64,000 nt of DNA from Polynucleobacter sp. 15G-AUS-farblos (GTDB lineage Bacteria > Pseudomonadota > Gammaproteobacteria > Burkholderiales > Burkholderiaceae). A program made the position numbers and the translations under genes. The stretch covers positions 1 to 64,000 of the forward strand of contig NZ_JACVOM010000005.1 of NCBI RefSeq assembly GCF_018882445.1, given 5' to 3'. Positions within the stretch are counted from its first letter, which is position 1, and each line of letters starts with the position of its first letter. Positions 1-9,123 of the stretch are shown here, in pieces. The notes under the pieces are model-generated. The model saw only the letters and a program-made list of their open reading frames with translations, was not told the origin of the DNA and ran no database searches.

Positions 1-1
1 A

Positions 2-1210
2 TTCTTACAATTTCAGGCGACAACTCCTAGTTTTCCTTTGGGTCAAGCCTGGATGAGTCCTCAAAATACCCACTGGATCCTATGGACTTATCCCTTAGCA
101 TTTACCTTTGGCCTGTACCCAATGCAGGTAGGCGGCATATCGCCGATTTGGTTAGTGCTATTACCGGCTTTATGGATGCGGCCTTGGAGAAATAGCGAAG
201 GAAAAAAAGCGCTTTATCTGGCTCTAGGAGGCGTGATGGGGATCATTATTTGGGCTTGCTTACGACCATCAGTAATGGCGCCACGCTATTTTTTACCTGC
301 ATTAATAACACCATTTTTCTTATTAGCATTTGGGTTTGATGAGTGGAAGCAGAAAAAAACTGCTATTGCCAATTTAGCAAAGTGGAGCGTTATAAGTTTA
401 TTGTGCTTGTCATTGCTATATTTAACAACAATTGCAAGTATTTTTTCCTTGGCATTAACTTCTAGTCTAAATGGACATACAGGGTCAGTGCCCTTAAGGG
501 ATCGCTCAAAGTTGATTGAAAGATTCAAGGACAATGCTAGTAAATGCCTAGTATTGTCCTACTCGCTTGAGCCTATTCCATCATCACTATTGGCCTCATA
601 CATCATTAATGGACCAAATGAAGATGAAAATATTTTTCAATGGTCCTTAAATAATCAGGTAGATTGTATTATTTACGATCCTGTAACGCACAAGAGGAGC
701 GATATTGAGGGTATGAAGCCAGCGGGTGTTTTAGTCAATGTTTATGAAGCCCATCCTGATACTTTGTACCTCTATTGGCTCCATCCGGAGCCAACCAGTG
801 GACACACCGTACTCAATTTAGAAAGATCTAATTGGCATCCCAAAAAGGAGATTTTGTTTAGCTTCGGTGGCCTCTACCTGCCCCCAGAGTCTTGGGGTAC
901 TTGGTCGATTGGTAAAGAGGTTAGCCTAGTATTTATGCAGGCCCTTCCAGAGCAATTTGCCTTGACTCTTGAGGCACGAGCATTTGGGCCCAATATTGGA
1001 AAACCCATTTCCTTGCAACTAGGTGATAGCGTTCAAACTTTTACACTAACGGATCAATTTCAAAAGAAGACTCTTACGGTTAAGAACCCGCAACGAGTCA
1101 ATGAGCTTAAGTTTATAGTCCCCAAACCAACATCCCCTAAAGAGCTGCGGATGGGAGAAGATGATCGAAAATTAGGAATAGCCCTAAAGCAATTAGAGAT
1201 TGATTGGTGA
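2..1210 (+). CDS. GT-C membrane glycosyltransferase, C-terminal part (5' end outside window), with WGxWS module
   Basis: The frame is open from base 2, so the true start lies left of the window; the TTG at 38 is only the first possible start codon inside it. About five hydrophobic segments occupy the first 150 visible residues, including an RYFLPAL stretch typical of GT-C enzymes of the ArnT/PMT type, which use polyprenyl-phosphate sugars at the periplasmic face. The last 135 residues form a soluble module with PPESWGTWS and, near the end, GEDDRKLGIAL; the same module ends six other proteins in this window. The gene converges on and overlaps the minus-strand GT4 gene by 18 bases. Catalytic residues would be in the missing N-terminus, so donor and acceptor are unknown. 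GT-C assignment is inference from topology. Confidence 0.75.
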   Translation, partial: FLQFQATTPSFPLGQAWMSPQNTHWILWTYPLAFTFGLYPMQVGGISPIWLVLLPALWMRPWRNSEGKKALYLALGGVMGIIIWACLRPSVMAPRYFLPALITPFFLLAFGFDEWKQKKTAIANLAKWSVISLLCLSLLYLTTIASIFSLALTSSLNGHTGSVPLRDRSKLIERFKDNASKCLVLSYSLEPIPSSLLASYIINGPNEDENIFQWSLNNQVDCIIYDPVTHKRSDIEGMKPAGVLVNVYEAHPDTLYLYWLHPEPTSGHTVLNLERSNWHPKKEILFSFGGLYLPPESWGTWSIGKEVSLVFMQALPEQFALTLEARAFGPNIGKPISLQLGDSVQTFTLTDQFQKKTLTVKNPQRVNELKFIVPKPTSPKELRMGEDDRKLGIALKQLEIDW

Positions 1211-2368
1211 GATTTCTGCTTTAAATAAGCTGGTCATATCTTGCGATACCTTTATCCAGGACATATTTTTAATAACAAAGTCTCTGCCATTTCCCCCAAT
1301 CTTTTTTCTGAGATCAGGATTCGCTAATATATCTTTAAGCTTGACAGCAATTACTTTGGGATCGAGCCCGGGACAATGAATTATGTTAACCATATCACTT
1401 AATTTTTCGTTACCAAGAATATCAAGTGGACAATTAACAATTGTTGGTAGGCCAACTAGCATTGATTCAATTGTGGCCGTTCCAAGGCCAACATATTGGC
1501 CTGTAAGGGATGAGTAAAAAACATCACTGTTCATCATTTCTGTAAGGACTTCATTGTGGCTCAGTTCCCCGGCAAAGGTAATACGATCAGATATATTGAG
1601 CCTCTCAGCCACCTTGACTGCTTCATCGTAGTAGATGTGGCCAATAATCTTAAGATGTAGATTTGGAAAATCAGTTGCAATTAGGGCAAATGCTTTAACA
1701 AGAGGGATAAAGCTTCTTTGTTCGCTTACAGCGCCAACGCCTAGAATTTGAAATTTTGTTTGATAATCGTGTTGATTTTTCAGATAAAAATTAGGATTAC
1801 CATTTACCCCATAATTCACTATTTCAGTCTTTTGCAGAATATTATTGCCATGAGTATCTATTAAATACTGCTCAATTTGTTTATCCCAAGCAATAATTTT
1901 CCTGCAGCTTGGAAATACAAGGTAACCACAAATAATTTGATCAAGAACCTTTAAAATTTTATTGCGATAAGGATTTAAGGATTGAAGCTGAGTTCCAATA
2001 GAGCAAAAAAGTGGAATTTTTCTTTTTTTTGCAGCGTATATTGCTGGAAAGGCAATGTCTAAGTAATGATTAACCAGTAATATGACATCTGCATTCATAT
2101 TGTTAGCAGCGGCATCTATTAGGGAGTAATTTCTGGGAAATAATGAGGTGACGCGAAAGTGTTTGAAAAATCCAGGTAAGGGTACTTTAAGGGCTGGAAT
2201 GCGCAGAACTTCTAATTCATCGTTATCAACTTCAGTTTCTTTGTTTTTTGGTGTGATGACTTTGATTGTATGACCAGCCTCTTTAAGGGCTTTAGCTAAG
2301 TTTTGGGTATAAAAAGAGGTACCCGTCCTAATGGGCGGGTACATTCCGGAGATTATTAAGATGCGCAT
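1193..2368 (-). CDS. Glycosyltransferase family 4
   Basis: 391 residues, a normal length for a two-domain GT-B retaining glycosyltransferase. The N-terminus MRILIISGMYPP followed by a Gly-rich GTSFYTQNLAKAL loop is the acceptor-side Rossmann domain. The C-terminal domain begins near residue 205 with ILGVGAVSEQ and has the ATIESMLVGLPTIVN region near residue 300, the position of the GT4 EX7E-type donor motif. It should act in the cytoplasm on a lipid-linked sugar chain. It is the last gene of the minus-strand wbpE-SDR-DegT-NeuD-GT4 group, four bases after the acyltransferase gene, so it may transfer the sugar made by those neighbours. Its 3' end overlaps the convergent GT-C gene. Sugar specificity cannot be read from sequence. 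Confidence 0.88.
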   Translation of the reverse strand: MRILIISGMYPPIRTGTSFYTQNLAKALKEAGHTIKVITPKNKETEVDNDELEVLRIPALKVPLPGFFKHFRVTSLFPRNYSLIDAAANNMNADVILLVNHYLDIAFPAIYAAKKRKIPLFCSIGTQLQSLNPYRNKILKVLDQIICGYLVFPSCRKIIAWDKQIEQYLIDTHGNNILQKTEIVNYGVNGNPNFYLKNQHDYQTKFQILGVGAVSEQRSFIPLVKAFALIATDFPNLHLKIIGHIYYDEAVKVAERLNISDRITFAGELSHNEVLTEMMNSDVFYSSLTGQYVGLGTATIESMLVGLPTIVNCPLDILGNEKLSDMVNIIHCPGLDPKVIAVKLKDILANPDLRKKIGGNGRDFVIKNMSWIKVSQDMTSLFKAEISPINL

Positions 2369-2372
2369 CAGT

Positions 2373-3026
2373 TTATTTTTTTAGCGCCTTTGCTGGATTG
2401 CCGGCTACTATTTCATTTGGGGGGATATTCCGTATAACAACACTCCCCATGCCAACCAGAGAGCCGCTTCCAATGTTGACACCTTGTTTAATTGCGCTCC
2501 CTGTACCAATGTAGCATTCATCACCTACGGTTACATCCCCAGACAAATTTACGCCGCTTGTGACTATAGAAAAATTTCCAATTTGAATATTGTGGTTAAA
2601 CGTGCAATTTGGCAATATGGTGACATGATCCCCAATCTGGACGTTGCTCATCAATACATTGCCAGGATAAATAATGCTACCAATACCAACTCTCGATGTA
2701 TTTGAAATACAAGCATGTGGTGAGATGATAGATTCAAAGGAGGTTAACTTAAACCCTGATTGAATTAGCGTCTGTTGTCGCCTCAAAAAGTTATTAGGGC
2801 TTCCTAAGCAGTCGACGTATCGAGCATCTTCCCAGCATAGCTTGTTGCAGTCCAATTTTCCTAGTACTGGTAAATTGAATAATGATTTATTTTGTATCTC
2901 ATCACTATCATCCAGTATCCCTATACATTGATATGTGGGGGCCAGAGAATTTATAGCTTCGATAATACTGAGAACATCTGAGCAGGTTCCGCCACCACCA
3001 ACGAGGATTAATTTTTGTATTCCCAC
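2373..3026 (-). CDS. NeuD/PglD-family sugar O/N-acyltransferase
   Basis: 217 residues, the usual length of the NeuD/PglD family. Residues 1-80 form a small Rossmann-like domain starting KLILVGGGG, which in PglD binds the UDP-sugar. Residues 95-205 are left-handed beta-helix hexapeptide repeats (IGSIIYPGNV, IGDHVTILPN, VGDECYIGTG), ending with the usual GNPAKALKK. His145 in NCTFNHN is at the position of the catalytic base in PglD. These enzymes move an acetyl group from acetyl-CoA to a nucleotide amino sugar or a sialic-acid-like sugar. It lies directly after a DegT aminotransferase and an SDR, so N-acetylation of their 4-amino (or 3-amino) product is the simplest reading; the actual substrate is not known. 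Confidence 0.85.
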   Translation of the reverse strand: MGIQKLILVGGGGTCSDVLSIIEAINSLAPTYQCIGILDDSDEIQNKSLFNLPVLGKLDCNKLCWEDARYVDCLGSPNNFLRRQQTLIQSGFKLTSFESIISPHACISNTSRVGIGSIIYPGNVLMSNVQIGDHVTILPNCTFNHNIQIGNFSIVTSGVNLSGDVTVGDECYIGTGSAIKQGVNIGSGSLVGMGSVVIRNIPPNEIVAGNPAKALKK

Positions 3027-3048
3027 AGTAATTATTTAATGCCAATCT

Positions 3049-4182
3049 TCATTGGCCCTCACCCAAGATTTTTGTTAGGCACTCACAGATATAGCGAATA
3101 TTATCTGGAGTTAGTTTTCCATACAAGGGCAAAACAAGTCCTGCAGTAAAAAGCGTTGAGGCGTTGGGGCATGTTTCTCGGGTAAATTGGTATTTATTTT
3201 GATAGTAAGTGAGGCAATTTAAGGCTTGCGCACCGAGGTTTGATTCAACTTGAAGGTTGGCTAAAGAGCGCTTAATGTCATCACGTTGCCCTGGTTGAGT
3301 TGTAATCATAAAGCTTTGCAATGAATGTCCAGGGGATAATTTTGGCAGGCGAATTTGGGTTAAAGATTTAAGTTCTTCCATGTAGATGGCTGCCAACTTT
3401 TTTCTTGCATCTAATTCTCGTTGAAATCTATTGAGTTGACCGATTCCTAGCGCCGCTTGAAAGTTTGTAAGGCGATAGTTTAAGCCTGCTTCGACAAAGT
3501 CGAATACGCCATTATGATTATTAATCCCATGGTTTCTAAGCTGTTTAAATTTTTCCATAAGCTTGCTGCTACTAGTGAGCAGGGCGCCTCCTTCACCAGT
3601 AGTAATTGCTTTTCTAGGGTGGAAAGAAAGGCAAGCTGCATCTGAATAGAATCCTGGATGGTGTCCATTGGCAGAAGTGCCAAGAGCGCAAGCAGCATCT
3701 TCAATAAGAAGGACTCCATATCGTTTTGCTATTTCTGAAATTGCCTTCATATCTGCTGGAAATCCAAATTCATGGACAACGATAAGAGCTTTGAACTGAT
3801 TCTGTATATTGGATTTTAGATACTGTTCAATGGATTCAGGCGTGACGACATATGAAAGTGGGTCCACATCGCATAACTCTATGTTGGCACCACATCTTTC
3901 CACAGCATTAGCTGTTGCAGGATAGGTAAAGGCCGGAACCAAGACCCGATCACCCACACCTATTTCAAGGGATATCAGCGCAAGATGAAGAGCGGCTGTA
4001 CATGAGGAAACTGCTATAGCATGAGGGATCTGGGTAAACCCAGAAAGAAGGTTTTCAAACTCCTCCACTGCCTTTCCTTGAACTAGCTCCCCACTTTTTA
4101 GAACGTTTAGGACCCTTTCTAGGTCTTCGTCATGAAGATCTGGCGAGGCAAGGCGAATCAAAGACTGTGTTCCTTGTACCAT
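3049..4182 (-). CDS. DegT/DnrJ/EryC1/StrS sugar aminotransferase
   Basis: 377 residues, full length for this fold-type I PLP family. Family features are the [11 protein letters not shown] segment near 77-87, the cofactor-binding Asp162 in IEDAACALG, and the Schiff-base Lys191 in [14 protein letters not shown]. It converts a keto nucleotide sugar to the amino sugar using glutamate. The start ATG overlaps the end of the SDR gene by 25 bases, and the gene is followed by a NeuD-like acyltransferase, so keto-sugar to amino sugar to N-acyl sugar is a plausible sequence. It differs clearly from the WbpE-type paralogue at 5145-6254, which suggests a different substrate. Naming it as a PglE, PseC or ArnB type would go beyond what can be seen. 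Confidence 0.9.
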   Translation of the reverse strand: MVQGTQSLIRLASPDLHDEDLERVLNVLKSGELVQGKAVEEFENLLSGFTQIPHAIAVSSCTAALHLALISLEIGVGDRVLVPAFTYPATANAVERCGANIELCDVDPLSYVVTPESIEQYLKSNIQNQFKALIVVHEFGFPADMKAISEIAKRYGVLLIEDAACALGTSANGHHPGFYSDAACLSFHPRKAITTGEGGALLTSSSKLMEKFKQLRNHGINNHNGVFDFVEAGLNYRLTNFQAALGIGQLNRFQRELDARKKLAAIYMEELKSLTQIRLPKLSPGHSLQSFMITTQPGQRDDIKRSLANLQVESNLGAQALNCLTYYQNKYQFTRETCPNASTLFTAGLVLPLYGKLTPDNIRYICECLTKILGEGQ

Positions 4183-5117
4183 TTTGCGGTTCTCTTGATG
4201 CCTTCCTCTAAATCAACAGTCGCTTTAAAGCCGAGCAGATCAAGGGCCTTTTGCGTCTCTGGAATTCTCAATTCAATATCAGCAGAAAGTGCTTGTTTAA
4301 AAACAATCTCAGATTTAGAGTTCAGAACCCTACAAATCGTTTCAGCCAATCCGAAAATTGTTGTGATCGCACGAGCATTGCCGATATTGAATGATTCGCC
4401 AATGGCATTTTTATTCTCAAGCGCATGCATTAATCCAGCAACCATATCATCTATATAGCACCAGGCACGAATCTGAGTCCCATCGCCGTATATAGATATG
4501 GGTTCATTTTTTAATGCTTTTTTAATGAAAATTTGTATAGCACCTTCACCAGTTTGCCCTGGGCCGTATACATTAAAAGGGCGAATGGTAACAATTGGTA
4601 AATTTAATTCTTTAAAGTAAGCGTGGGCTAGGTGTTCCCCGGCTAATTTGCTAACTGCATACACCCATCGTGCTTCACCTGCTGATCCTGACACTGTTTG
4701 CATGTTTTCAGTAACCCGATATGCCATCGAGCCAAAGACCTCAGAGGTTGAAAAATCTATAATCCGATTGGATACTTTGTTTTGATTGGCTGCCCGCAAT
4801 ACGTTGGCTGTTCCAATCATATTAACTTCCATCGTCAATATTGGAGAGCGAATAACGGTGTCAATTCCTGCAATTGCGGCAGCATGCACCACAATGTCTG
4901 CACCATTCATCGCAGATTTAAGGTTTTCATAATCCAATATATCACCATGAACTAAAGAAATATTTTTATGCTTCTCTAGAGATGTGTGTTGGATAGTATT
5001 TCTTGTTAAATTATCAAATAAAACAATATTATTATCTGCAGACAATCGCTCAGCGAGAGTTGAGCCAATGAATCCAGCGCCACCAGTTATAAAGATATTT
5101 TGATTTTTAATTGCCAT
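4158..5117 (-). CDS. NAD-dependent nucleotide-sugar epimerase/dehydratase (extended SDR)
   Basis: 319 residues. The NAD-binding GGAGFIG motif is at 12-18 and the catalytic YAVSK is at 153-157. The substrate-side motif is STSEVFG at 123-129, a Ser-Glu pair seen in UDP-xylose synthase/ArnA-type decarboxylases and in several epimerases, rather than the Asp-Glu pair of classical 4,6-dehydratases. The gene overlaps the DegT aminotransferase start by 25 bases and lies after wbpE, so it probably prepares the keto sugar or changes its configuration for that aminotransferase. Epimerase, decarboxylase or dehydratase activity all remain possible. The C-terminus ends normally with an amphipathic [11 protein letters not shown] helix. 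Confidence 0.85.
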   Translation of the reverse strand: MAIKNQNIFITGGAGFIGSTLAERLSADNNIVLFDNLTRNTIQHTSLEKHKNISLVHGDILDYENLKSAMNGADIVVHAAAIAGIDTVIRSPILTMEVNMIGTANVLRAANQNKVSNRIIDFSTSEVFGSMAYRVTENMQTVSGSAGEARWVYAVSKLAGEHLAHAYFKELNLPIVTIRPFNVYGPGQTGEGAIQIFIKKALKNEPISIYGDGTQIRAWCYIDDMVAGLMHALENKNAIGESFNIGNARAITTIFGLAETICRVLNSKSEIVFKQALSADIELRIPETQKALDLLGFKATVDLEEGIKRTAKWYKEHSL

Positions 5118-5144
5118 ATATGTTTTTGCTAATAAAGATAGCGC

Positions 5145-6254
5145 TTATTTTTCTAGATTAAAAAGAGCATTGATAATTGTAGTTTGTTCTTGTTTTGTGA
5201 GGTCTGGCCCCATAGGCAAACTGAGGACGGAGTTGGCACAATTTTCAGCTATGCCAAGGTCATTTGTATGTTTGCTTGAGGAGTTATAAAAAGCTGGCTG
5301 AAGATGGAGTGGAGTAGGGTAGTGTATTGAATAAGGTATGCTGTGGGAGCTCAGGCGCTCTATTAAGGTTTCTCTAGTATTTGTTTTGATTGTGTATTGA
5401 GCATAGACACTTTTGTTATGTGGCTCTATATACGGGATGGCAACCTCAGACGTATGGGCTTGCAACAAAAACCCATAATTAGCTGCAACTGTTTGCCTGT
5501 CTTCTATCTCTTTTTCAAACCGCTCGAATTTTGCAAGCAAGATAGCAGCTTGTAAGGTATCAAGACGCCCATTAATCCCTATGATTGGGTGGTGATAGCG
5601 TCGATCTTGTCCATGAAGTCTTATTTGCTTCATTTTTTTTGCCAATTCGTCGTCGTTGGTAAAAAGAGCGCCCCCATCACCATAGCACCCCAGGGGTTTG
5701 CTAGGAAAGAAGCTAGTTGACCCTATTGTGGTCAATGAGCAAGATCTTTTCCCTTTGTATGTTGCGCCAAATGATTGTGCCCCATCCTCAATTACCGGGA
5801 GCTTAAATTTATCTGCAATAGCGTTGATTGAGTCCATATCGGCACATTGACCATATAGGCTCACCGGCATGATTGCCTTAGTATTTTTGTTTATTGCAGC
5901 CTCGACCATGGCAGGATTCATATTGTAAGTACGAGGATCTATATCAACAAAGACTGGCTTAGCGCCTAAAATTGCTATCATTTCTGCGGTAGCAATAAAT
6001 GAAAAAGGGGTGGTAATTACCTCGTCCCCGGGGCCAATTCCCAGCGCCATCAAAGCAATTAGTAGCGAATCGGTTCCATTACTTGCAGAGATGCAGTGTT
6101 TAGCACCTATAAAAGCTGCAAGCTTTTCTTCAAGCTCAAATACCTCGGGCCCCATAATAAATTGGCCATGCTCAAGCACTTTGTTGATACGATCCCCAAT
6201 ATTTTTTTGAAGCTCTAAATATTGCGTTCTAAGATTTATAAATTGAATAGACAT
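5145..6254 (-). CDS. wbpE: UDP-2-acetamido-2-deoxy-3-oxo-D-glucuronate aminotransferase (WbpE/WlbC)
   Basis: 369 residues closely matching Pseudomonas WbpE as I remember it: the GPEVFELEEKLAAFIGAKHC start, PVSLYGQCADMD, and SFFPSKPLGCYGDGGA around the PLP lysine Lys186, then LHGQDRRYHHPIIGIN. Asp157 in IEDGAQSFG binds the cofactor pyridine. It aminates the 3-keto sugar made by WbpB, giving UDP-GlcNAc3NA. WbpB works in partnership with WbpE because WbpE yields the 2-oxoglutarate that regenerates WbpB's NAD. Here wbpE is more than 10 kb from wbpA/wbpB/wbpD and on the other strand, as the first gene of the minus-strand group, so the pathway is split over two divergent transcripts. Confidence 0.92.
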   Translation of the reverse strand: MSIQFINLRTQYLELQKNIGDRINKVLEHGQFIMGPEVFELEEKLAAFIGAKHCISASNGTDSLLIALMALGIGPGDEVITTPFSFIATAEMIAILGAKPVFVDIDPRTYNMNPAMVEAAINKNTKAIMPVSLYGQCADMDSINAIADKFKLPVIEDGAQSFGATYKGKRSCSLTTIGSTSFFPSKPLGCYGDGGALFTNDDELAKKMKQIRLHGQDRRYHHPIIGINGRLDTLQAAILLAKFERFEKEIEDRQTVAANYGFLLQAHTSEVAIPYIEPHNKSVYAQYTIKTNTRETLIERLSSHSIPYSIHYPTPLHLQPAFYNSSSKHTNDLGIAENCANSVLSLPMGPDLTKQEQTTIINALFNLEK

Positions 6255-6363
6255 TTACTGAAAATGATGAAAATATAGTCTCATTCTAGCAGGTAAAGAT
6301 GGTTTACAATTGACGATTATGATAATCATTGCAAAAGATATTTTTAATTAATAGATATATATT
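6255..6363. promoter_or_regulatory. Divergent promoter spacer between wbpE and the GT2 gene
   Basis: This 109-base AT-rich spacer is the only place from which the two divergent sugar-gene groups can be started. For the rightward group there is a TTGACG -35-like hexamer at 6310-6315, but the -10 at normal spacing is weak (AAAGAT at 6334-6339). For the leftward group, TTGTAA (complement of 6304-6309) precedes TAGAAT with a short 15-base spacer. Both assignments are by eye. A Fur-box-like palindrome overlaps the right-hand promoter candidate and is listed separately. Confidence 0.45.
6315..6333. promoter_or_regulatory. Possible Fur box
   Basis: The 19 bases GATTATGATAATCATTGCA match the E. coli Fur-box consensus at 15 of 19 positions by hand count, including the central ATGAT-A-ATCAT 5-1-5 inverted repeat. 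It lies in the short spacer between two divergent gene groups and overlaps the end of the rightward -35 candidate, a typical repressor position. AT-rich DNA gives such matches by chance, so this is a candidate only. No fur gene or iron-uptake gene is in the window. Confidence 0.35.
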
Positions 6364-7383
6364 ATGAAGCAATGGTCCCCTAAAGTTTCTATTATTATTC
6401 CCGCATATAATGCGGGTAACTATTTGAGGGAATCCATTAATAGTGCAATAAATCAAAGCTATACTAATAATGAAATTATAGTTATTAATGACGGCTCAAA
6501 TGATTCTGGATTGACTGAAAAAATAGCCCTATCCTATGGAGAGCAAATAAAATATTTTAGTAAGCCTAATGGGGGTTGTGCTTCAGCCCTGAATCTCGGC
6601 ATATCAAAAATGACTGGAGAATACTTTTCTTGGCTAAGTCATGATGATTTATATAAGCCAAATAAGTTGGCGTCTCAAATAAATTTCCTGAGGAGTATTG
6701 ATAATAATAATGCAATACTATTTTCAGGTTATGATGTAATAAATGAAAATGGTTTATACCTATATTCAGTAAAGCCATCATTTATCTTAAATAAAATACA
6801 ATTAAATACACCTTTAGCCCCATTAATGAGGGGTCTTATTAATGGCTGTACCCTATTAATTCCAAAAAATCTTTTGGACCAGCATGGTCAGTTTAATGAG
6901 AGACTTTTATGCACCCAGGACTATGAGATGTGGTTCAAGCTATTTAGGGTCTTGCCGGTCTATTTGTCTCCAGGGCAAGAGGTTTTAGCTAGAGTTCACC
7001 AAGGGCAAGCGTCAAATTCGAGTAAGGAATTAGCGCTCAGGGAGGGAAATACTCTTTGGATTGGTTTTTTAGATGAATTGACGGAAGAGGAGATGATAGA
7101 AATTGATGGCTCAGTTGAGCGATTTTTGCTTAAAACATCAGAGTTTTTGACAATTTCTTCTTATCTTGAAGCAGCAAATTATGCTGACACAATGAGAGAC
7201 AGATACATTGAGTCTAATTCAGGTATTGTGGCGGATAAAGTTAAATTTGACTTTGGCAGAATGCTATCAATAGCCTCTTCTTTTGGAGATATAAAATTGT
7301 CCATTAAGTGGGTTTTTTGGTTAATAAAGCAATACGGCATCCGCGAAACTTATAAAAAGATTTTGTATGCCTTACGAAAATGA
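6364..7383 (+). CDS. Glycosyltransferase family 2 (inverting, GT-A)
   Basis: 339 residues. The GT-A fold is shown by VSIIIPAYNAGNYLRESI at the N-terminus, VINDGS near 43, and the metal-binding SHDDLYK around 96-102. The middle has GCTLLIPK and TQDYEMWFKL, the acceptor-side motif of this subfamily. It should add a sugar to the lipid-linked O-antigen intermediate in the cytoplasm. It is a clear paralogue of the N-terminal half of the fused protein at 20548-22119, sharing GEYFSWLSHDDLYK and CTLLIPK almost unchanged. It is the first gene of the long rightward group and the upstream spacer carries promoter candidates. The C-terminal 100 residues are not recognisable as a separate domain. Confidence 0.88.
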   Translation: MKQWSPKVSIIIPAYNAGNYLRESINSAINQSYTNNEIIVINDGSNDSGLTEKIALSYGEQIKYFSKPNGGCASALNLGISKMTGEYFSWLSHDDLYKPNKLASQINFLRSIDNNNAILFSGYDVINENGLYLYSVKPSFILNKIQLNTPLAPLMRGLINGCTLLIPKNLLDQHGQFNERLLCTQDYEMWFKLFRVLPVYLSPGQEVLARVHQGQASNSSKELALREGNTLWIGFLDELTEEEMIEIDGSVERFLLKTSEFLTISSYLEAANYADTMRDRYIESNSGIVADKVKFDFGRMLSIASSFGDIKLSIKWVFWLIKQYGIRETYKKILYALRK

Positions 7384-7417
7384 TCAATGATATGCTCCGT
7401 CAAGCTGAAGGGTTGAA

Positions 7418-8305
7418 GTGAATATTTTAGTGCTTGGTATATCCGGAATGCTTGGTAATGCTATTTTTACTGAGTTTTTAAAAGATCAAAATACATTTAA
7501 TGTTTTCGGCACCATAAGGTCAAATCATTTTAAAAAGTATTTTTCTGGTTCAGAATCTAGGGTATTAGAATCTTCCGCGGGCGACTTAAAAAGCGTTGCT
7601 CGCTGTTTGGATCTGGTCAAGCCGGATGTAGTAATTAATTGCATTGGACTAGTTAAGCAGTTAGATGCAGCTAATGACCCAGTTCAGGCAATAGCTATAA
7701 ATTCTTTATTTCCACACCAACTTAATTCGCTATGCAAGTCATGCGGATCTAGGCTTATTCATTTCAGTACTGATTGTGTTTTTTCAGGCAACAAAGGTAG
7801 ATACGTTGAGGCTGATACACCAGATTGCAATGATTTATATGGAAGAACTAAGTTACTTGGGGAGATTCTTGACTCTAATAATGCCGTTACATTGAGAACT
7901 TCAATTATCGGACATGAGTTAGAGGGATCCCATAGTTTATTGAATTGGTTTTTATCTCAAGAAGGATCAGTTAAGGGCTTTGATAGGGCTTATTTTTCTG
8001 GCCTACCAACAAGCGAAGTTGCAAGAGTGCTTAAGACCTTTATTCTTCCCAATAAGAGTCTTCATGGTATATATCATTTATCAGTGGATAGGATAAGCAA
8101 ATTTGATTTACTAAAAATCATTGCATCAACCTATAATCAGGATGTGAAAATTACGCCTTCGCAGGATGTAATAATTGACCGCTCCCTAGATTCTTCTCTA
8201 TTCAATCAAGCGTCAGGATATAAGGCGCCAAATTGGGATGTATTGATTCGTGAGATGTTTGATGCGCATCTTAGCTTTAATAATTTAATAAGACAGCAAA
8301 CATGA
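7418..8305 (+). CDS. RmlD-like SDR reductase, likely UDP-4-keto-6-deoxy-L-hexosamine reductase (WbvR-like)
   Basis: 295 residues, GTG start with a GAAGGG ribosome-binding site at 7407-7412. Rossmann motif GISGMLG is at 7-13, the catalytic Thr-Asp of HFSTDCVFSG at 118-119, and YGRTK at 141-145. This is the RmlD (dTDP-4-keto-rhamnose reductase) family. No rmlA, rmlB or rmlC is present, but fnlA and fnlC homologues lie at 22210-24337. In V. cholerae O37 an RmlD-like enzyme, WbvR, reduces the FnlA product in the UDP-L-QuiNAc route, so that role fits best. The C-terminal cupin domain of FnlB/WbjC is absent. Overlaps the Wzm gene by 4 bases. Confidence 0.78.
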   Translation: MNILVLGISGMLGNAIFTEFLKDQNTFNVFGTIRSNHFKKYFSGSESRVLESSAGDLKSVARCLDLVKPDVVINCIGLVKQLDAANDPVQAIAINSLFPHQLNSLCKSCGSRLIHFSTDCVFSGNKGRYVEADTPDCNDLYGRTKLLGEILDSNNAVTLRTSIIGHELEGSHSLLNWFLSQEGSVKGFDRAYFSGLPTSEVARVLKTFILPNKSLHGIYHLSVDRISKFDLLKIIASTYNQDVKITPSQDVIIDRSLDSSLFNQASGYKAPNWDVLIREMFDAHLSFNNLIRQQT

Positions 8306-9120
8306 AAACTCTTGTAATAGAGGCAGGAAGTACTGAAAAGCACTACTGGGGTGATCTATGGCGGTATAGAGAGCTTTTTTATTTTTTAGCCTGGCGTGAT
8401 TTGCTTGTTAGGTATAAGCAAACAATATTTGGGTTTGGGTGGGCTCTATTGCGTCCGCTTATTACCATGATAGTTTTTACGATGGTTTTTGGGGGGCTTG
8501 CAAAATTGCCAGCTAATGGAGCTCCATACCCTATCCTGGTATTTTCCGCATTATTGCCGTGGCTATTTTTTTCTAGTGCTATTACTAGCGCAGCGGATAG
8601 CTTGATTGGGAATTCGAATATTATTTCAAAAATATATTTTCCTAGGCTTGTAATGCCCGCGAGTTCTGTAATCGTATGTTTTGTAGATTTCGCCATATCC
8701 TTTTTAATATTGCTCTGCCTAATGGTGTGGTATCAATTTATGCCTACATTCAGAATTGCATTACTCCCAATATTTATATTTTTAGTTTTATTTCTATCAT
8801 TGGGCTTTGGGATGTTAATAGCCGCATTAAATGTAAAGTACAGAGATTTCCGCTACATCATTCCTTTTGTAGTGCAATTAGGACTCTATATATCACCCGT
8901 TGGTTTTTCAAGCTCTATTGTTCCTCAGCATTTTCGTTTGCTTTATTCAGTCAATCCTATGGTTGGTGTGATTGATGGTTTTAGATGGGCAATACTAGAT
9001 GGTGCTGAGCAATTCTATTGGCAGGGATTTTTACTATCTTCAATAATGGTCATACTTATTTTTTGCGTAGGCCTATTTTATTTTCGTAAAACTGAAAAGA
9101 GTTTTGCTGATTTGGTGTGA
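8302..9120 (+). CDS. wzm: O-antigen ABC transporter permease Wzm
   Basis: 272 residues with about six membrane segments, the standard length of an ABC-2 polysaccharide permease. The N-terminal cytoplasmic part holds the family's conserved DLLVRYKQTIFGFGWALLRP region just before the first membrane segment, and NVKYRDFRYIIPFVVQLGLYISPV marks the middle loop. It forms the channel for export of a complete undecaprenyl-PP-linked polysaccharide across the inner membrane with the ATPase encoded three bases downstream. The ATGA overlap with the preceding reductase gene indicates translational coupling. A second, different Wzm is at the right edge of the window. Confidence 0.92.
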   Translation: MKTLVIEAGSTEKHYWGDLWRYRELFYFLAWRDLLVRYKQTIFGFGWALLRPLITMIVFTMVFGGLAKLPANGAPYPILVFSALLPWLFFSSAITSAADSLIGNSNIISKIYFPRLVMPASSVIVCFVDFAISFLILLCLMVWYQFMPTFRIALLPIFIFLVLFLSLGFGMLIAALNVKYRDFRYIIPFVVQLGLYISPVGFSSSIVPQHFRLLYSVNPMVGVIDGFRWAILDGAEQFYWQGFLLSSIMVILIFCVGLFYFRKTEKSFADLV

Positions 9121-9123
9121 ATT

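Noticed and set aside
7418..8305. dTDP-4-keto-rhamnose reductase (RmlD) of a dTDP-L-rhamnose pathway
   Set aside because: No rmlA, rmlB or rmlC in the window, while fnlA and fnlC, which need a 4-reductase, are present.
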